Positions 32,481-40,400 of a stretch of 42,777 nucleotides of DNA are shown here, piece by piece. Under the pieces are notes generated by a model, which was not told the origin of the DNA, ran no database searches, and saw only the letters and a list, made by a program, of their open reading frames with translations. This stretch comes from an uncultured Clostridia bacterium (GTDB taxonomy: Bacteria > Bacillota > Clostridia > Christensenellales > Aristaeellaceae): the NCBI GenBank assembly GCA_946536315.1, contig CAMNEH010000011.1:1-42777 (forward strand). The letters are read 5' to 3'. Every line of letters begins with the position of its first letter. The first letter of the stretch is position 1. The position numbers and the translations under genes are program-made.

Positions 32481-33583
32481 AACAGCATCAGCTCACATTC
32501 GAGGCGGCCATTGTACAGCCGCCGTTTTTTATTTGCACGGCGCCCATAGGCCCGCTCAAATGACGGATTGCCGGACAGCACCGCAAGGCGAGACTGCGGG
32601 TGACGGTCGGTCATCTGCCGCATGGCACGGTACAGGGCCAGGCACTGCTTCTGATCGCTCAGCCGCTCGCCGTAAGGAGGATTGGCCAGGAAGAAGACGG
32701 GGGAATCATCCAGCTGAAGCGTCGCAAGGTCCGCCACACTGACCGTGATATGCTGATCGAGGCCGGCCTGCTGCAGATGTCTTTTGCAAAGCTCGATGGC
32801 CTGGGGGTCAATATCGCTGCCGGCGATGGGCGGAACGGCGGAGGGCGTATAGGCCGCCTTGGCCTCGTTCAGGATCCGTTCGAGCGTTTTAGCGCTGACA
32901 TCAGGCCAGGTTTCGACCAGAAAATGTCTGGTGAGACCAGGCGCGCGGCGGGCAGCCCAATAGGCGGCTTCGATCAGCAGGGTGCCGGTGCCGCAGCAAG
33001 GATCATAGACTGGAATATCTCCCTTCCAGCCTGACAGTTGGACGACCGCCGCCGCCAGGGTTTCGCGCAGCGGCGCCTCACCGTTCCAGGTACGGTAGCC
33101 ACGCTTGTTGAGCGCGTCGCCACTGGTATCCACCATGACGCGGGCATGGTTCTGGTGGATCGAAATGTGAATGGGGAAATGCGGACCGCTTTCTGAACAC
33201 CATGGCATGTGATAGTAGGCCATCAGCTCCTCTGCGAGCGCTTTTTTGGCGATGGCCTGGCAGTCCGAAGGGCTCATCAGCTGGCTGCGCACGCATTTGC
33301 ACTGCACGGGAAACGCGGCGTCCCTGGGCATCAGCTGCTGCCAGGTGACACCGCGCACCAGTCGGAAGAGATCTTCAAACGTGCGCACATCGCCCTCGGC
33401 CATCAGCAGAGAAACGCGGTCCGCCGTGCGCAGCCAGAGATTGGCGCGATAGGCGTCCTCAAGCGTGCCGGAAAAACGAACAAACCCATTCTCCGCCTGG
33501 GCGTCAAAGCCGAGCTGATTCAATTCACGGCGGACCAGTCCCTCCAGGCCGAAGGCGGCGCTGGCGATCAAATTGTAATTCAT
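32477..33583 (-). CDS. THUMP-domain rRNA methyltransferase (RlmL/YpsC-like)
   Basis: S-adenosylmethionine-dependent RNA N2-guanine methyltransferase of the UPF0020 group; B. subtilis YpsC and the N half of E. coli RlmL act on 23S rRNA G2445. The 368-residue protein has an N-terminal ferredoxin-like part and THUMP domain (about 1-160), VYDPCCGTGTLLIEAA and the catalytic FFLANPPYGERL, with GSDIDPQAIELCKRH for the cofactor ribose. Normal length. Its last codons also contain the terminator of the opposite strand, which may explain the K/R-rich end. Confidence 0.93.
   Translation of the reverse strand: MNYNLIASAAFGLEGLVRRELNQLGFDAQAENGFVRFSGTLEDAYRANLWLRTADRVSLLMAEGDVRTFEDLFRLVRGVTWQQLMPRDAAFPVQCKCVRSQLMSPSDCQAIAKKALAEELMAYYHMPWCSESGPHFPIHISIHQNHARVMVDTSGDALNKRGYRTWNGEAPLRETLAAAVVQLSGWKGDIPVYDPCCGTGTLLIEAAYWAARRAPGLTRHFLVETWPDVSAKTLERILNEAKAAYTPSAVPPIAGSDIDPQAIELCKRHLQQAGLDQHITVSVADLATLQLDDSPVFFLANPPYGERLSDQKQCLALYRAMRQMTDRHPQSRLAVLSGNPSFERAYGRRANKKRRLYNGRLECELMLF
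32503..32534 (+). terminator. Strong intrinsic terminator of the ribU-rimI transcript, inside the convergent gene
   Basis: GGCGGC (32503-32508) and GCCGCC (32518-32523) with a 9-nt loop, followed by GTTTTTTATTT. It reads on the plus strand and lies 22 bp beyond the rimI stop, yet it is wholly within the last 20 codons of the methyltransferase gene on the minus strand (the KKRRLYNGR region). Confidence 0.85.
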
Positions 33584-33597
33584 GCGGTATCACACTC

Positions 33598-33626
33598 TTT
33601 TCAAAAAATGGTTTTGCGTGTACAAT
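33598..33626 (+). promoter_or_regulatory. Candidate promoter of deoB
   Basis: TACAAT (33621-33626) with TTTTCA (33598-33603) 17 bp upstream; the -35 matches four of six. A GC-rich hairpin, AGCGGCA/TGCCGCT (33643-33663), follows in the leader just before the AGGAGG site of deoB. Confidence 0.4.
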
Positions 33627-33685
33627 AGCGATATGAAGAAGTAGCGGCAAGCAGGCTGCCGCTTCGGATCACAGGAGGTAGACAC

Positions 33686-34858
33686 ATGAAACGAAGGGTA
33701 CTATGGATCGTACTGGACAGCGTAGGCGCCGGATATCTGAGCGACGCCGCCGCTTACGGGGATGCAGGCGCCAACACGCTGGGGCATATTCAGAACGCCG
33801 TCGGGCTGCATATGCCCAACATGCGGACGCTGGGATTAGGCAATCTTCCAGGGCTTGGCATACCGGGGATCGCGCATCCCTCGGGCGCGTATGGCCGCGC
33901 AGCTGAGCGATCCAAGGGAAAAGACACGACCACCGGTCACTGGGAAATGGCAGGGGTGATCCTGAACCAGGCGTTTCCGACGTATCCGGACGGTTTTCCG
34001 CCGGAAGTGATCGAGCGCTTTGAGGCGGCGATCGGGACGCACGTTCTGGGCAACAAACCGGCTTCCGGGACGACCATCCTGGATGAGCTGGGCGAGGAGC
34101 ACCTGAAAACCGGGTACCCGATCGTCTATACGTCAGCGGACAGCGTGTTCCAGATCGCGGCCAACGAGCAGATCATCCCCATTGACAGGCTGTACGAAAT
34201 GTGCCGCATCGCGCGCGCCCAGCTGGTGGGAGAGCACGGCGTCGGGCGTGTCATCGCGCGGCCGTTTATCGGCGACCACAGCGGCGCGTTCGTCCGGACG
34301 CCGAAGCGGCGCGATTTTTCGCTCGAGCCGCCGCAGGATACGGTGCTGGATGTGCTGAAGGCTGCTGGGCTGGATGTGCTGGGCGTCGGTAAGATCGAGG
34401 ATATTTTCGCGGAGCGCGGACTGACCCGGTCCAATCACGCGGCGGGCAATCCTGCCTGCGTTGACGCGGCGATCGCGTATATGCGCGAATCGTTTGACGG
34501 CCTGTGCTATGTGAATCTGGTCGATTTTGACAGCACCTACGGCCACCGCCGCGACATTCGGGGATACGCGGACGCGCTGGAGTACTTTGACCGTCGCCTG
34601 CCTGAGCTGACGGCGCTCATGAACGATCAGGACCTGCTGATCATCACCGCGGACCACGGCTGCGACCCGACATACACAGGCACGGATCACACGCGCGAAT
34701 ATGTGCCGGTGATTTGCTGGTCGAGGGGCATCAATCGTCCTGTGAACCTCGGCACGCGGGACACCTATGCGGATATGGCGGCCACGATCGCGGATTATTT
34801 CGGCCTTCCGGAGCGCTTTGGCGCGACGTCCTTCTGGCCCGAGCTGAAGGGGGAATAA
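33686..34858 (+). CDS. deoB: Phosphopentomutase
   Basis: Interconverts (deoxy)ribose-1-phosphate and -5-phosphate in nucleoside salvage. The 390-residue protein belongs to the alkaline-phosphatase-like fold: metal-binding ILVLDSVGAG-like WIVLDSVGAG, the phospho-threonine segment KGKDTTTGHWEM, and the ligands in VDFDSTYGHR and ITADHGCDPTYTGTDHTRE. Length is normal. AGGAGG lies 8 nt before ATG 33686. The gap to the phosphorylase gene is 4 bp, so both enzymes are produced together; the phosphorylase releases the sugar-1-phosphate used here. Confidence 0.97.
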   Translation: MKRRVLWIVLDSVGAGYLSDAAAYGDAGANTLGHIQNAVGLHMPNMRTLGLGNLPGLGIPGIAHPSGAYGRAAERSKGKDTTTGHWEMAGVILNQAFPTYPDGFPPEVIERFEAAIGTHVLGNKPASGTTILDELGEEHLKTGYPIVYTSADSVFQIAANEQIIPIDRLYEMCRIARAQLVGEHGVGRVIARPFIGDHSGAFVRTPKRRDFSLEPPQDTVLDVLKAAGLDVLGVGKIEDIFAERGLTRSNHAAGNPACVDAAIAYMRESFDGLCYVNLVDFDSTYGHRRDIRGYADALEYFDRRLPELTALMNDQDLLIITADHGCDPTYTGTDHTREYVPVICWSRGINRPVNLGTRDTYADMAATIADYFGLPERFGATSFWPELKGE

Positions 34859-34862
34859 AGCC

Positions 34863-35681
34863 ATGAGTATTGAGTACCAGCGCCTGTGCGAAGCGGCGAA
34901 GGTGGCTGAAGAGGCCATCGGCCGCGCGGACACGGCGATCGTGCTGGGGAGCGGTCTGGGGGACTACGGGGAAACCCTGGATGACCTGAAGCGGGTGAAA
35001 TATACCGACATTCCAGGCTTTTCGGCCAGCACCGCGCCGGGGCATGCCGGTGAGCTGCTCAGCGGCGTCAAAAACGGGAAGCGCGTGCTGGTGATGAGCG
35101 GCAGATTTCACCGCTACGAGGGGATCGCTATCCGCCAGCTCGCGGTCCCCGTGTACGTGTTCAGGCTGCTCGGCGTGAAAACGCTGATCCTGACCAACGC
35201 CGCCGGAGGCGTCAATCTGGCATACCAGCCGGGCGACCTGATGCTGATCAGCGATTACATCAACCTGACCGGCGACAGTCCCCTGACCGGGCCGAATATC
35301 GACGAGATCGGACCGCGCTTTCCGGATATGAGCAATGTGTTTACCGAGCGCCTGCGGGGCATCGCGCGGCAAACGGCGGAAGAGATGGGGCTGGCGCTCC
35401 GCGAGGGCGTCTACTGCTGGATGCCTGGGCCGTGCTACGAAACGCCTGCCGAAATCAGAATGATTCGCCTGCTTGGCGCTGACGCCGTCGGCATGTCCAC
35501 CGTACCTGACGCCATGGCCGCACGCCACGCGGGGATGGACGTGCTGGGGATTTCGTGCATCACCAACATGGCCGCCGGCATTTTGGACCAGCCGATCACC
35601 CATCAGGAGGTGCTGGAGACCGGCCGCCGGATTCAGGCTGATTTCCGCGCGCTGATCGACCGGATTCTGCAGCGCGTGTAA
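34863..35681 (+). CDS. punA: Purine nucleoside phosphorylase (trimeric, guanosine/inosine type)
   Basis: Phosphorolysis of purine nucleosides to free base and ribose-1-phosphate. The 272-residue protein has VLGSGLGDYG, the phosphate-site RFHRYEG, TNAAGGVN, the family signature around GPCYETPAEIRMI with VGMSTVPDAMAARHAGM, and SCITNMAAG with a base-binding asparagine. These mark the trimeric class I enzyme acting on guanosine and inosine. GGGGGAAT overlapping the deoB stop supplies its ribosome-binding site. Ends at the hairpin at 35702. Confidence 0.96.
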   Translation: MSIEYQRLCEAAKVAEEAIGRADTAIVLGSGLGDYGETLDDLKRVKYTDIPGFSASTAPGHAGELLSGVKNGKRVLVMSGRFHRYEGIAIRQLAVPVYVFRLLGVKTLILTNAAGGVNLAYQPGDLMLISDYINLTGDSPLTGPNIDEIGPRFPDMSNVFTERLRGIARQTAEEMGLALREGVYCWMPGPCYETPAEIRMIRLLGADAVGMSTVPDAMAARHAGMDVLGISCITNMAAGILDQPITHQEVLETGRRIQADFRALIDRILQRV

Positions 35682-35701
35682 CTGATCTTATGTTCTGACA
35701 T

Positions 35702-35757
35702 GCCGCCGCCCAGGGGAGAATTGATTGGCGTTCTCCCACAGGCGGCGGCGCTTTGTT
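35702..35757 (+). terminator. Terminator after deoB-punA
   Basis: A 9-bp GCCGCCGCC/GGCGGCGGC outer stem and an inner GGGAGAA/TTCTCCC stem form a long hairpin filling the gap to the convergent kinase gene. The tail GCTTTGTTA is only moderately T-rich. Read on the minus strand there is no T-tract, so it probably serves the plus strand only. Confidence 0.65.
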
Positions 35758-37402
35758 ATGCGTAAAAGGTATTGCCCCCGATGAATTCGCGCAGGATGGA
35801 GAGCGGCGGTACCTCGTTCAGCACGGAGGGAGGGGCGGGAATCAGGTAATGCAGGATCTTGATCAGCCGTTTGGCCGCGAGATAATTCGGGTTTTCGGGC
35901 TCGATGGCGTTCAGCTGGTCATAGGCGATGTTCCGCAGTATCGGCAATTCGTAATGCAGCACGGAATTGAATACAAAATCCGCCTGCTCCTGATAGGGAA
36001 AAATCCAACGCTCCTCCCCGGCGCGGACGTTGGCCCACATGCTCAGCGTCGCGTCCGGCGACGTGCCGCGGAACTGATAGTCCCGCACGATGCGCCTTAG
36101 CAGCCTGGCGTCGGTGGTCCGGATACGGTTGTGATCGTCGAGGTTGATGCAGGTCAGCTCGCTGATGAACACCTTGCTCAGCTGCTCCTGCGGAATGCAG
36201 CGATATACCTCCGGATTCAGCGCGTGAATGCCTTCGATGATCATGATATGCTCTGACGAGAGGCGCACCGGCGGATCAGCATAATTGGCGGTGCCGGACC
36301 CGAAGGAGTAGCTGGGCAGGCAAACCTCTTCGCCCTCGAGCAGCTTGCGGACACAATCATGAAAATACGGGACATTGATGGCGTTGAGGTGCTCAAAGTC
36401 GAACGTGCCGTCCTGCAGGCGTGGGATCTCTTCCCGGGACCTATAAAAGTTATCCAGCGAAATCAGCAGCGGAGTGAGGCCCAGGACGCGGAGGTGAACG
36501 CCGAGCCTGTTGGCAAAGGTCGTTTTCCCGCTGGAGGATGGGCCGGCGATAAACACGGCGCGGCTGCCACGGCGAGAGATGTTGTCCGCCAGCCGGGCGA
36601 TCGCCTTGTCCTGCAGCGCCTCGTTCACGCGGATAAAGGTGCGCAGCTCATCATGCAGGACCATGTCGTTGATATCCGCGACGTCCGTGCAGCGCAGGAT
36701 GCGGCACCACTCGTTGGATTCGTGGAATTTTTCGAGGTGCTTGGGCAGCCGGGCGGCAGCTGAAATGCGCGAAGGCGCGTCCGGCTGCGGCATCTGCAGA
36801 ATCAATCCGGGCTTATTCAGCTTGAGGCCGAATATGTTGGTATACCCTGTACTGGGCAGCATCGTCCCGTAAAAATACTCGCTCATATCCCCGCAGGTAT
36901 ACATATAGATATGCTGGTAAGGGCGGTAGGCCAGCAGCCGGACCTTGTCCAGCTGCCCCTGCGCCTTGAAGTATTCGATCGCGCGGGTGCGTGACCAGCG
37001 CTCTTTGACGATGGGCAGGTTTTCCTTGCAAAGCCGGCGCATTTCGCGTGACAAGGCGCGGACCTCATCCCGGGTGACCGTGTGCCCGGGGACGTTGATG
37101 TACAGGCCGTAGCCGAGGGAATGCTCGATGCGGACCCGCATGCCCGGCCAGATATGCCGGGCCGCCATCAGCATCAGAAAGCGCAGGCTGCGTTCATAGA
37201 TGCGCCTTCCCTCTTCGTCTTTGTATGTCAGCAAATGGCAGGACATCGAATGCCGGAGCGGCTGGTTGAGCTCATATACGACGCCGCCGGCCATCACGCC
37301 CAGCACACCGGAAGGATAGTCGGTGAGCTGTGGCAGCGCGTCTTTGAGGACAGTGCCGGGTTCAAACCGCGCTTCTCGTCCGTCAGCGGAAATATGCAAC
37401 AT
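35756..37402 (-). CDS. Nucleoside (uridine) kinase with ThrRS/TGS-like N-terminal domains
   Basis: Predicted to phosphorylate a nucleoside, uridine or cytidine being the likely substrate. The 548-residue protein has an N-terminal TGS-like domain (about 1-55), a ThrRS/AlaRS second-additional-domain-like region (about 60-210, with LRHSMSCHLLTY), and a C-terminal P-loop kinase with Walker A GPSSSGKTT (287-295), ISLDNFYR, a YSFGSG stretch and IMIIEGIHALNP. I start at ATG 37402, nine bases after AAAGG; the frame also opens at ATG 37408 and TTG 37432. This architecture is widespread in Clostridia and often annotated only as nucleoside kinase. It lies convergent with deoB-punA, another salvage unit. 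Confidence 0.9.
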   Translation of the reverse strand: MLHISADGREARFEPGTVLKDALPQLTDYPSGVLGVMAGGVVYELNQPLRHSMSCHLLTYKDEEGRRIYERSLRFLMLMAARHIWPGMRVRIEHSLGYGLYINVPGHTVTRDEVRALSREMRRLCKENLPIVKERWSRTRAIEYFKAQGQLDKVRLLAYRPYQHIYMYTCGDMSEYFYGTMLPSTGYTNIFGLKLNKPGLILQMPQPDAPSRISAAARLPKHLEKFHESNEWCRILRCTDVADINDMVLHDELRTFIRVNEALQDKAIARLADNISRRGSRAVFIAGPSSSGKTTFANRLGVHLRVLGLTPLLISLDNFYRSREEIPRLQDGTFDFEHLNAINVPYFHDCVRKLLEGEEVCLPSYSFGSGTANYADPPVRLSSEHIMIIEGIHALNPEVYRCIPQEQLSKVFISELTCINLDDHNRIRTTDARLLRRIVRDYQFRGTSPDATLSMWANVRAGEERWIFPYQEQADFVFNSVLHYELPILRNIAYDQLNAIEPENPNYLAAKRLIKILHYLIPAPPSVLNEVPPLSILREFIGGNTFYA

Positions 37403-37496
37403 GATCATCCGCCTTTCTGTGAAAGGAACCAATGGGGTAATGAAGCCTTGTCGCCGTTTCGCTTCGTCAGTTTGTTTGCGATACGCATCTCCCGTG

Positions 37497-38015
37497 TCAT
37501 CGTCTGAAATAATAGGTGAACACCATGCTTCCGGAAGACACGACCATCTTCAGTTCACCCTGGTTTTCGATCACATATGCGGGAAGATCGCATTCAAAGC
37601 GAGCGACATGGGATGTAAGCTGATTGACCGTGATTGACGGATCACCGCTTCCCCATCGATACGATCCGTTGCCCCAGGGATCGTACCATCTGCATCCGTA
37701 TCCATTAAATACATATTCATTGCGTTCGCCGACATAGGTGACCACAACCTTCGCGTCCTTGAAAAACTGTACAGATTTCGGCAGATAATTGAATACTTTG
37801 ATTTCCAGAATCAAGGTTCTGTCTTCGATTTCCGCTTTCTGAACTGTAAATTCGTAATCACCGACGTCAATCGGCACATCCAGGAGCATGTCTTCAAATG
37901 TTGATTCCGTTGCGTTTTGCTGAGTGTCATCGATCACTACCACACCTTCTGCGAAAGCCGGAATCAGACCGACAAACAATGTAATGGCAAGCAGGAAAGC
38001 GAGCATTTTTTTCAT
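37497..38015 (-). CDS. Small exported protein of unknown function
   Basis: I do not recognise a family. The 172-residue product has a clear signal peptide (MKKMLAFLLAITLFVGLIPAFA, cleavage before EG) and a beta-rich body; around residues 105-125 there is a W/G/Y-rich stretch (CRWYDPWGNGSYRWGSG). The pattern of a D/T-rich linker after the signal followed by an immunoglobulin-like beta domain recalls DUF-type secreted proteins of Clostridia. Base composition is visibly lower in GC than in the flanking genes. ATG 38015 is preceded by GGAGG; the longer open frame upstream lacks a start context. Its 175-bp upstream region (38016-38191) shows no convincing promoter. Confidence 0.75.
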   Translation of the reverse strand: MKKMLAFLLAITLFVGLIPAFAEGVVVIDDTQQNATESTFEDMLLDVPIDVGDYEFTVQKAEIEDRTLILEIKVFNYLPKSVQFFKDAKVVVTYVGERNEYVFNGYGCRWYDPWGNGSYRWGSGDPSITVNQLTSHVARFECDLPAYVIENQGELKMVVSSGSMVFTYYFRR

Positions 38016-38191
38016 TGTCTTTTCCTCCGTTAAAGTCCAATTCTTGTGTTTTTGCTGAACAGCGGAAATGTGGATACAAACATGGAGCATTGACAGTGAT
38101 GATCATTCAATGTTTTATCTCCGGTTTTGAATATCTTGATCCCTCCTTCCACTGCGTCGGTTCGGAACGGTCTGATGTTTCTTGTACGTAT

Positions 38192-39130
38192 TCAGCTTCC
38201 GGCTTGACTCGCCAGCTTTTGCTCCCACTGCAGGAGCTTCGTATGGACATAGGCAGGACTCTGCTCTTCCGTGAGCGTGGTCACACGCTCCAGATAGCGC
38301 TGCTTGTCGGGCTGCGTAATGACGTTCATTTTCACATAGTAAAGTCCGTGCGCTTCACAGACGGAGAGCGCTGTATAGCGTTTGGGAGAATATCGGAAGT
38401 AATCGGCCTTCAGCGGATTGGCGCGGCTGCAGATGGGACATGGCGCGCGCTGTCCGAAGCCGGTTTTCAGCATGGTCGGCACGCCCCGGCTGATTTTGCG
38501 GACGGACACCGTCTGGCGCTTTCTGCGATCCTGGTGCGTCAGCTGTTTGGGCTTCAGCTTATACTGTAGTACTTTTTCAGGCGCCTGGATGCGCGAAAAC
38601 ACCAAAGCGGTATAATAAGCGTCATTGACGGCGTTGTGAAAGGCTTTCGTCTCTGACGGCTCAATGCCGAGCTCTTCCAGCGCGCGTTTCAGAGACTTTC
38701 TTTCCTGCGGCGTCCCCAGTTCATCGCTGAATTGCTTCTGGATGTCACATACCGGGGGCAGGGGCGAGGCGCAGTCAAAAAACTGAACGTTCTGCTCAAA
38801 GACCGACACGTCGTCGCAGCCCCAGGTCAGCAAAACGGCGTCCTCACCGCACCAGTCAATGAACGCGCTGTAGGCCTCCTCGAACGCCGGCGCGGAAATC
38901 AGCTGATCTTCGGTGATGTGGGTGATTTTGCTGATATGTGGGTTCAGCCTGGTGTAGCAGGTCGGCTGAATCAGCTGATTGAAGGTGTCGACGATCTCAC
39001 GCTGTTCATTCAGCTTGACCGCGCCGATTTGGATGACCTCGAAGAGCAGCTTGCCGCCGGATATGCGGTAGCCGCCGGAACGGAAATTGGTCGGCTGATT
39101 CCATTCGAGGTCCAAGACGATCGCCTGCAT
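38192..39130 (-). CDS. DEDDh 3'-5' exonuclease with C-terminal Cys/His cluster
   Basis: Exonuclease of the ERI-1/KapD-like type acting on RNA or DNA ends. The 312-residue protein has VLDLEW (D7, E9), WGCDD (D106) and the terminal motif HNAVND (H165, D170), completing the DEDDh set. After residue 200 a second part contains CPIC (231, 234) and CEAH (258, 261), spaced like a zinc ribbon, an addition to typical KapD proteins of about 200 residues. It follows the flavoprotein gene by 4 bp in the same leftward unit. Substrate unknown. Confidence 0.88.
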   Translation of the reverse strand: MQAIVLDLEWNQPTNFRSGGYRISGGKLLFEVIQIGAVKLNEQREIVDTFNQLIQPTCYTRLNPHISKITHITEDQLISAPAFEEAYSAFIDWCGEDAVLLTWGCDDVSVFEQNVQFFDCASPLPPVCDIQKQFSDELGTPQERKSLKRALEELGIEPSETKAFHNAVNDAYYTALVFSRIQAPEKVLQYKLKPKQLTHQDRRKRQTVSVRKISRGVPTMLKTGFGQRAPCPICSRANPLKADYFRYSPKRYTALSVCEAHGLYYVKMNVITQPDKQRYLERVTTLTEEQSPAYVHTKLLQWEQKLASQAGS

Positions 39131-39134
39131 AGTG

Positions 39135-40400
39135 TCAGCTCCTTCTATCGGGGATGTTCAGGGCAAATGCGGCGGCGCTCTGGCCGGCCAATGCGCCGGT
39201 GGCAAAAGCGATTTGAAGGTTGTAGCCGCCCGTGTGCGCGTCCACGTCGATCATTTCGCCGCAAAAGAACAGGGATGGACGGCTGCGTACCGCCATAGTG
39301 GCAGGCAGCAGCGCTTTGGTGTCTACGCCGCCGCGTGTCACGATGGCCTCGGCGAGTGGATGGGTCCCGGAAAGATGAAGCCGGAAATGCTTCAGCAGGT
39401 TCGTGAGCGCTTCACGCTGCTGTTTGGTCAGCTGGCTGGCCTGAAGCGTGGGGGAAAGGCCTGACAGCCCGGCCATCAGCTCAGACAGACGGCCCGGGAG
39501 GAGCGCGTCAAGGATGGTCCGAAGCTGCCGCCTGCCGTTTTCGCGGATGTCCCGGTCAAGGCGTTCGCGCAGCTGGTCGTGGGTCAGACCCGGCTTGAGG
39601 TCAATGAACGTTTCAACGGCGTCCAGTGGCGACGCGTCCAGGTGGCAGCTCAATTCCAGAACGAGCGGGCCGGAAATACCGTCGTGAGTAAAGAGCATTT
39701 CACCGAGCTCGCTGAAAAGGGTCTTCTGTCCCCTGACGGCATTCAGACGCACGTTTTTCAGCGAAAGTCCCTGCAGTTGGCCCGTCCAGGGATCGGACGT
39801 CAGCATCGGAACCAGTACAGGGGACCGGGGCTGCAATGGTACCCCCAGCGCTTCGGCAAAATGGTCGCCGTCCCCGGTCGACCCGGTCGAAGGGTAGGAG
39901 AGCCCGCCGGTCGCGATGACCAGCGCCTTCGCGTACACGCGGCCCACCGAAGAAGTGAGCAGGTATCCCTGTTCCACCGGCAGAACCGCCTGGACACAGG
40001 CGTTCAGGCGAACGCCGCAGCCCGCGTCGTCCAATGCCCTGTGCCATGCTTTGGTAACATCAGACGCTTTATCGCTGACGGGAAACACCCGGCGCCCGCG
40101 CTCCGTTTTCACCGGGCAACCGTTCTGCGTGACGAGGCGCATGGTATCCTGGGGGGAGAGGAGCGCCAGCGCGCTGTACAGGAACTTCGGGTTTCGCGGG
40201 ACCTCCCGCAGGAATTCATCCAGCGTCGCGTCGTTAGTGAGGTTGCAGCGTCCCTTGCCTGTAATGTACATTTTGCGGCCGAGCTTGTCGTTCTTTTCCA
40301 GAATCAGCGTGGAAGCGCCGCTTTTCGCGCTGAACAGTCCGGCGGCCATACCGGAAGCCCCTCCGCCGATCACAGCGACGTCTGTCGTCGTGTCCGTCAT
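39135..40400 (-). CDS. HI0933/YtfP-like NAD(P)/FAD-dependent oxidoreductase
   Basis: Flavoprotein of the BaiN/HI0933 group, whose physiological role is mostly uncertain; one member reduces bile-acid double bonds. The 421-residue protein has the FAD-binding GGGASG (12-17), GRKMYITGKGRCNLTN, the GGLSYPSTGSTGDG segment, TRGGVDTK and the C-terminal GEMIDVDAHTGGYNLQIAFATG. The frame is open 171 bp further upstream, but ATG 40400 forms an ATGA overlap with the rpiR stop and matches the family start. Co-transcribed with rpiR, surE and ftsY. Confidence 0.93.
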   Translation of the reverse strand: MTDTTTDVAVIGGGASGMAAGLFSAKSGASTLILEKNDKLGRKMYITGKGRCNLTNDATLDEFLREVPRNPKFLYSALALLSPQDTMRLVTQNGCPVKTERGRRVFPVSDKASDVTKAWHRALDDAGCGVRLNACVQAVLPVEQGYLLTSSVGRVYAKALVIATGGLSYPSTGSTGDGDHFAEALGVPLQPRSPVLVPMLTSDPWTGQLQGLSLKNVRLNAVRGQKTLFSELGEMLFTHDGISGPLVLELSCHLDASPLDAVETFIDLKPGLTHDQLRERLDRDIRENGRRQLRTILDALLPGRLSELMAGLSGLSPTLQASQLTKQQREALTNLLKHFRLHLSGTHPLAEAIVTRGGVDTKALLPATMAVRSRPSLFFCGEMIDVDAHTGGYNLQIAFATGALAGQSAAAFALNIPDRRS

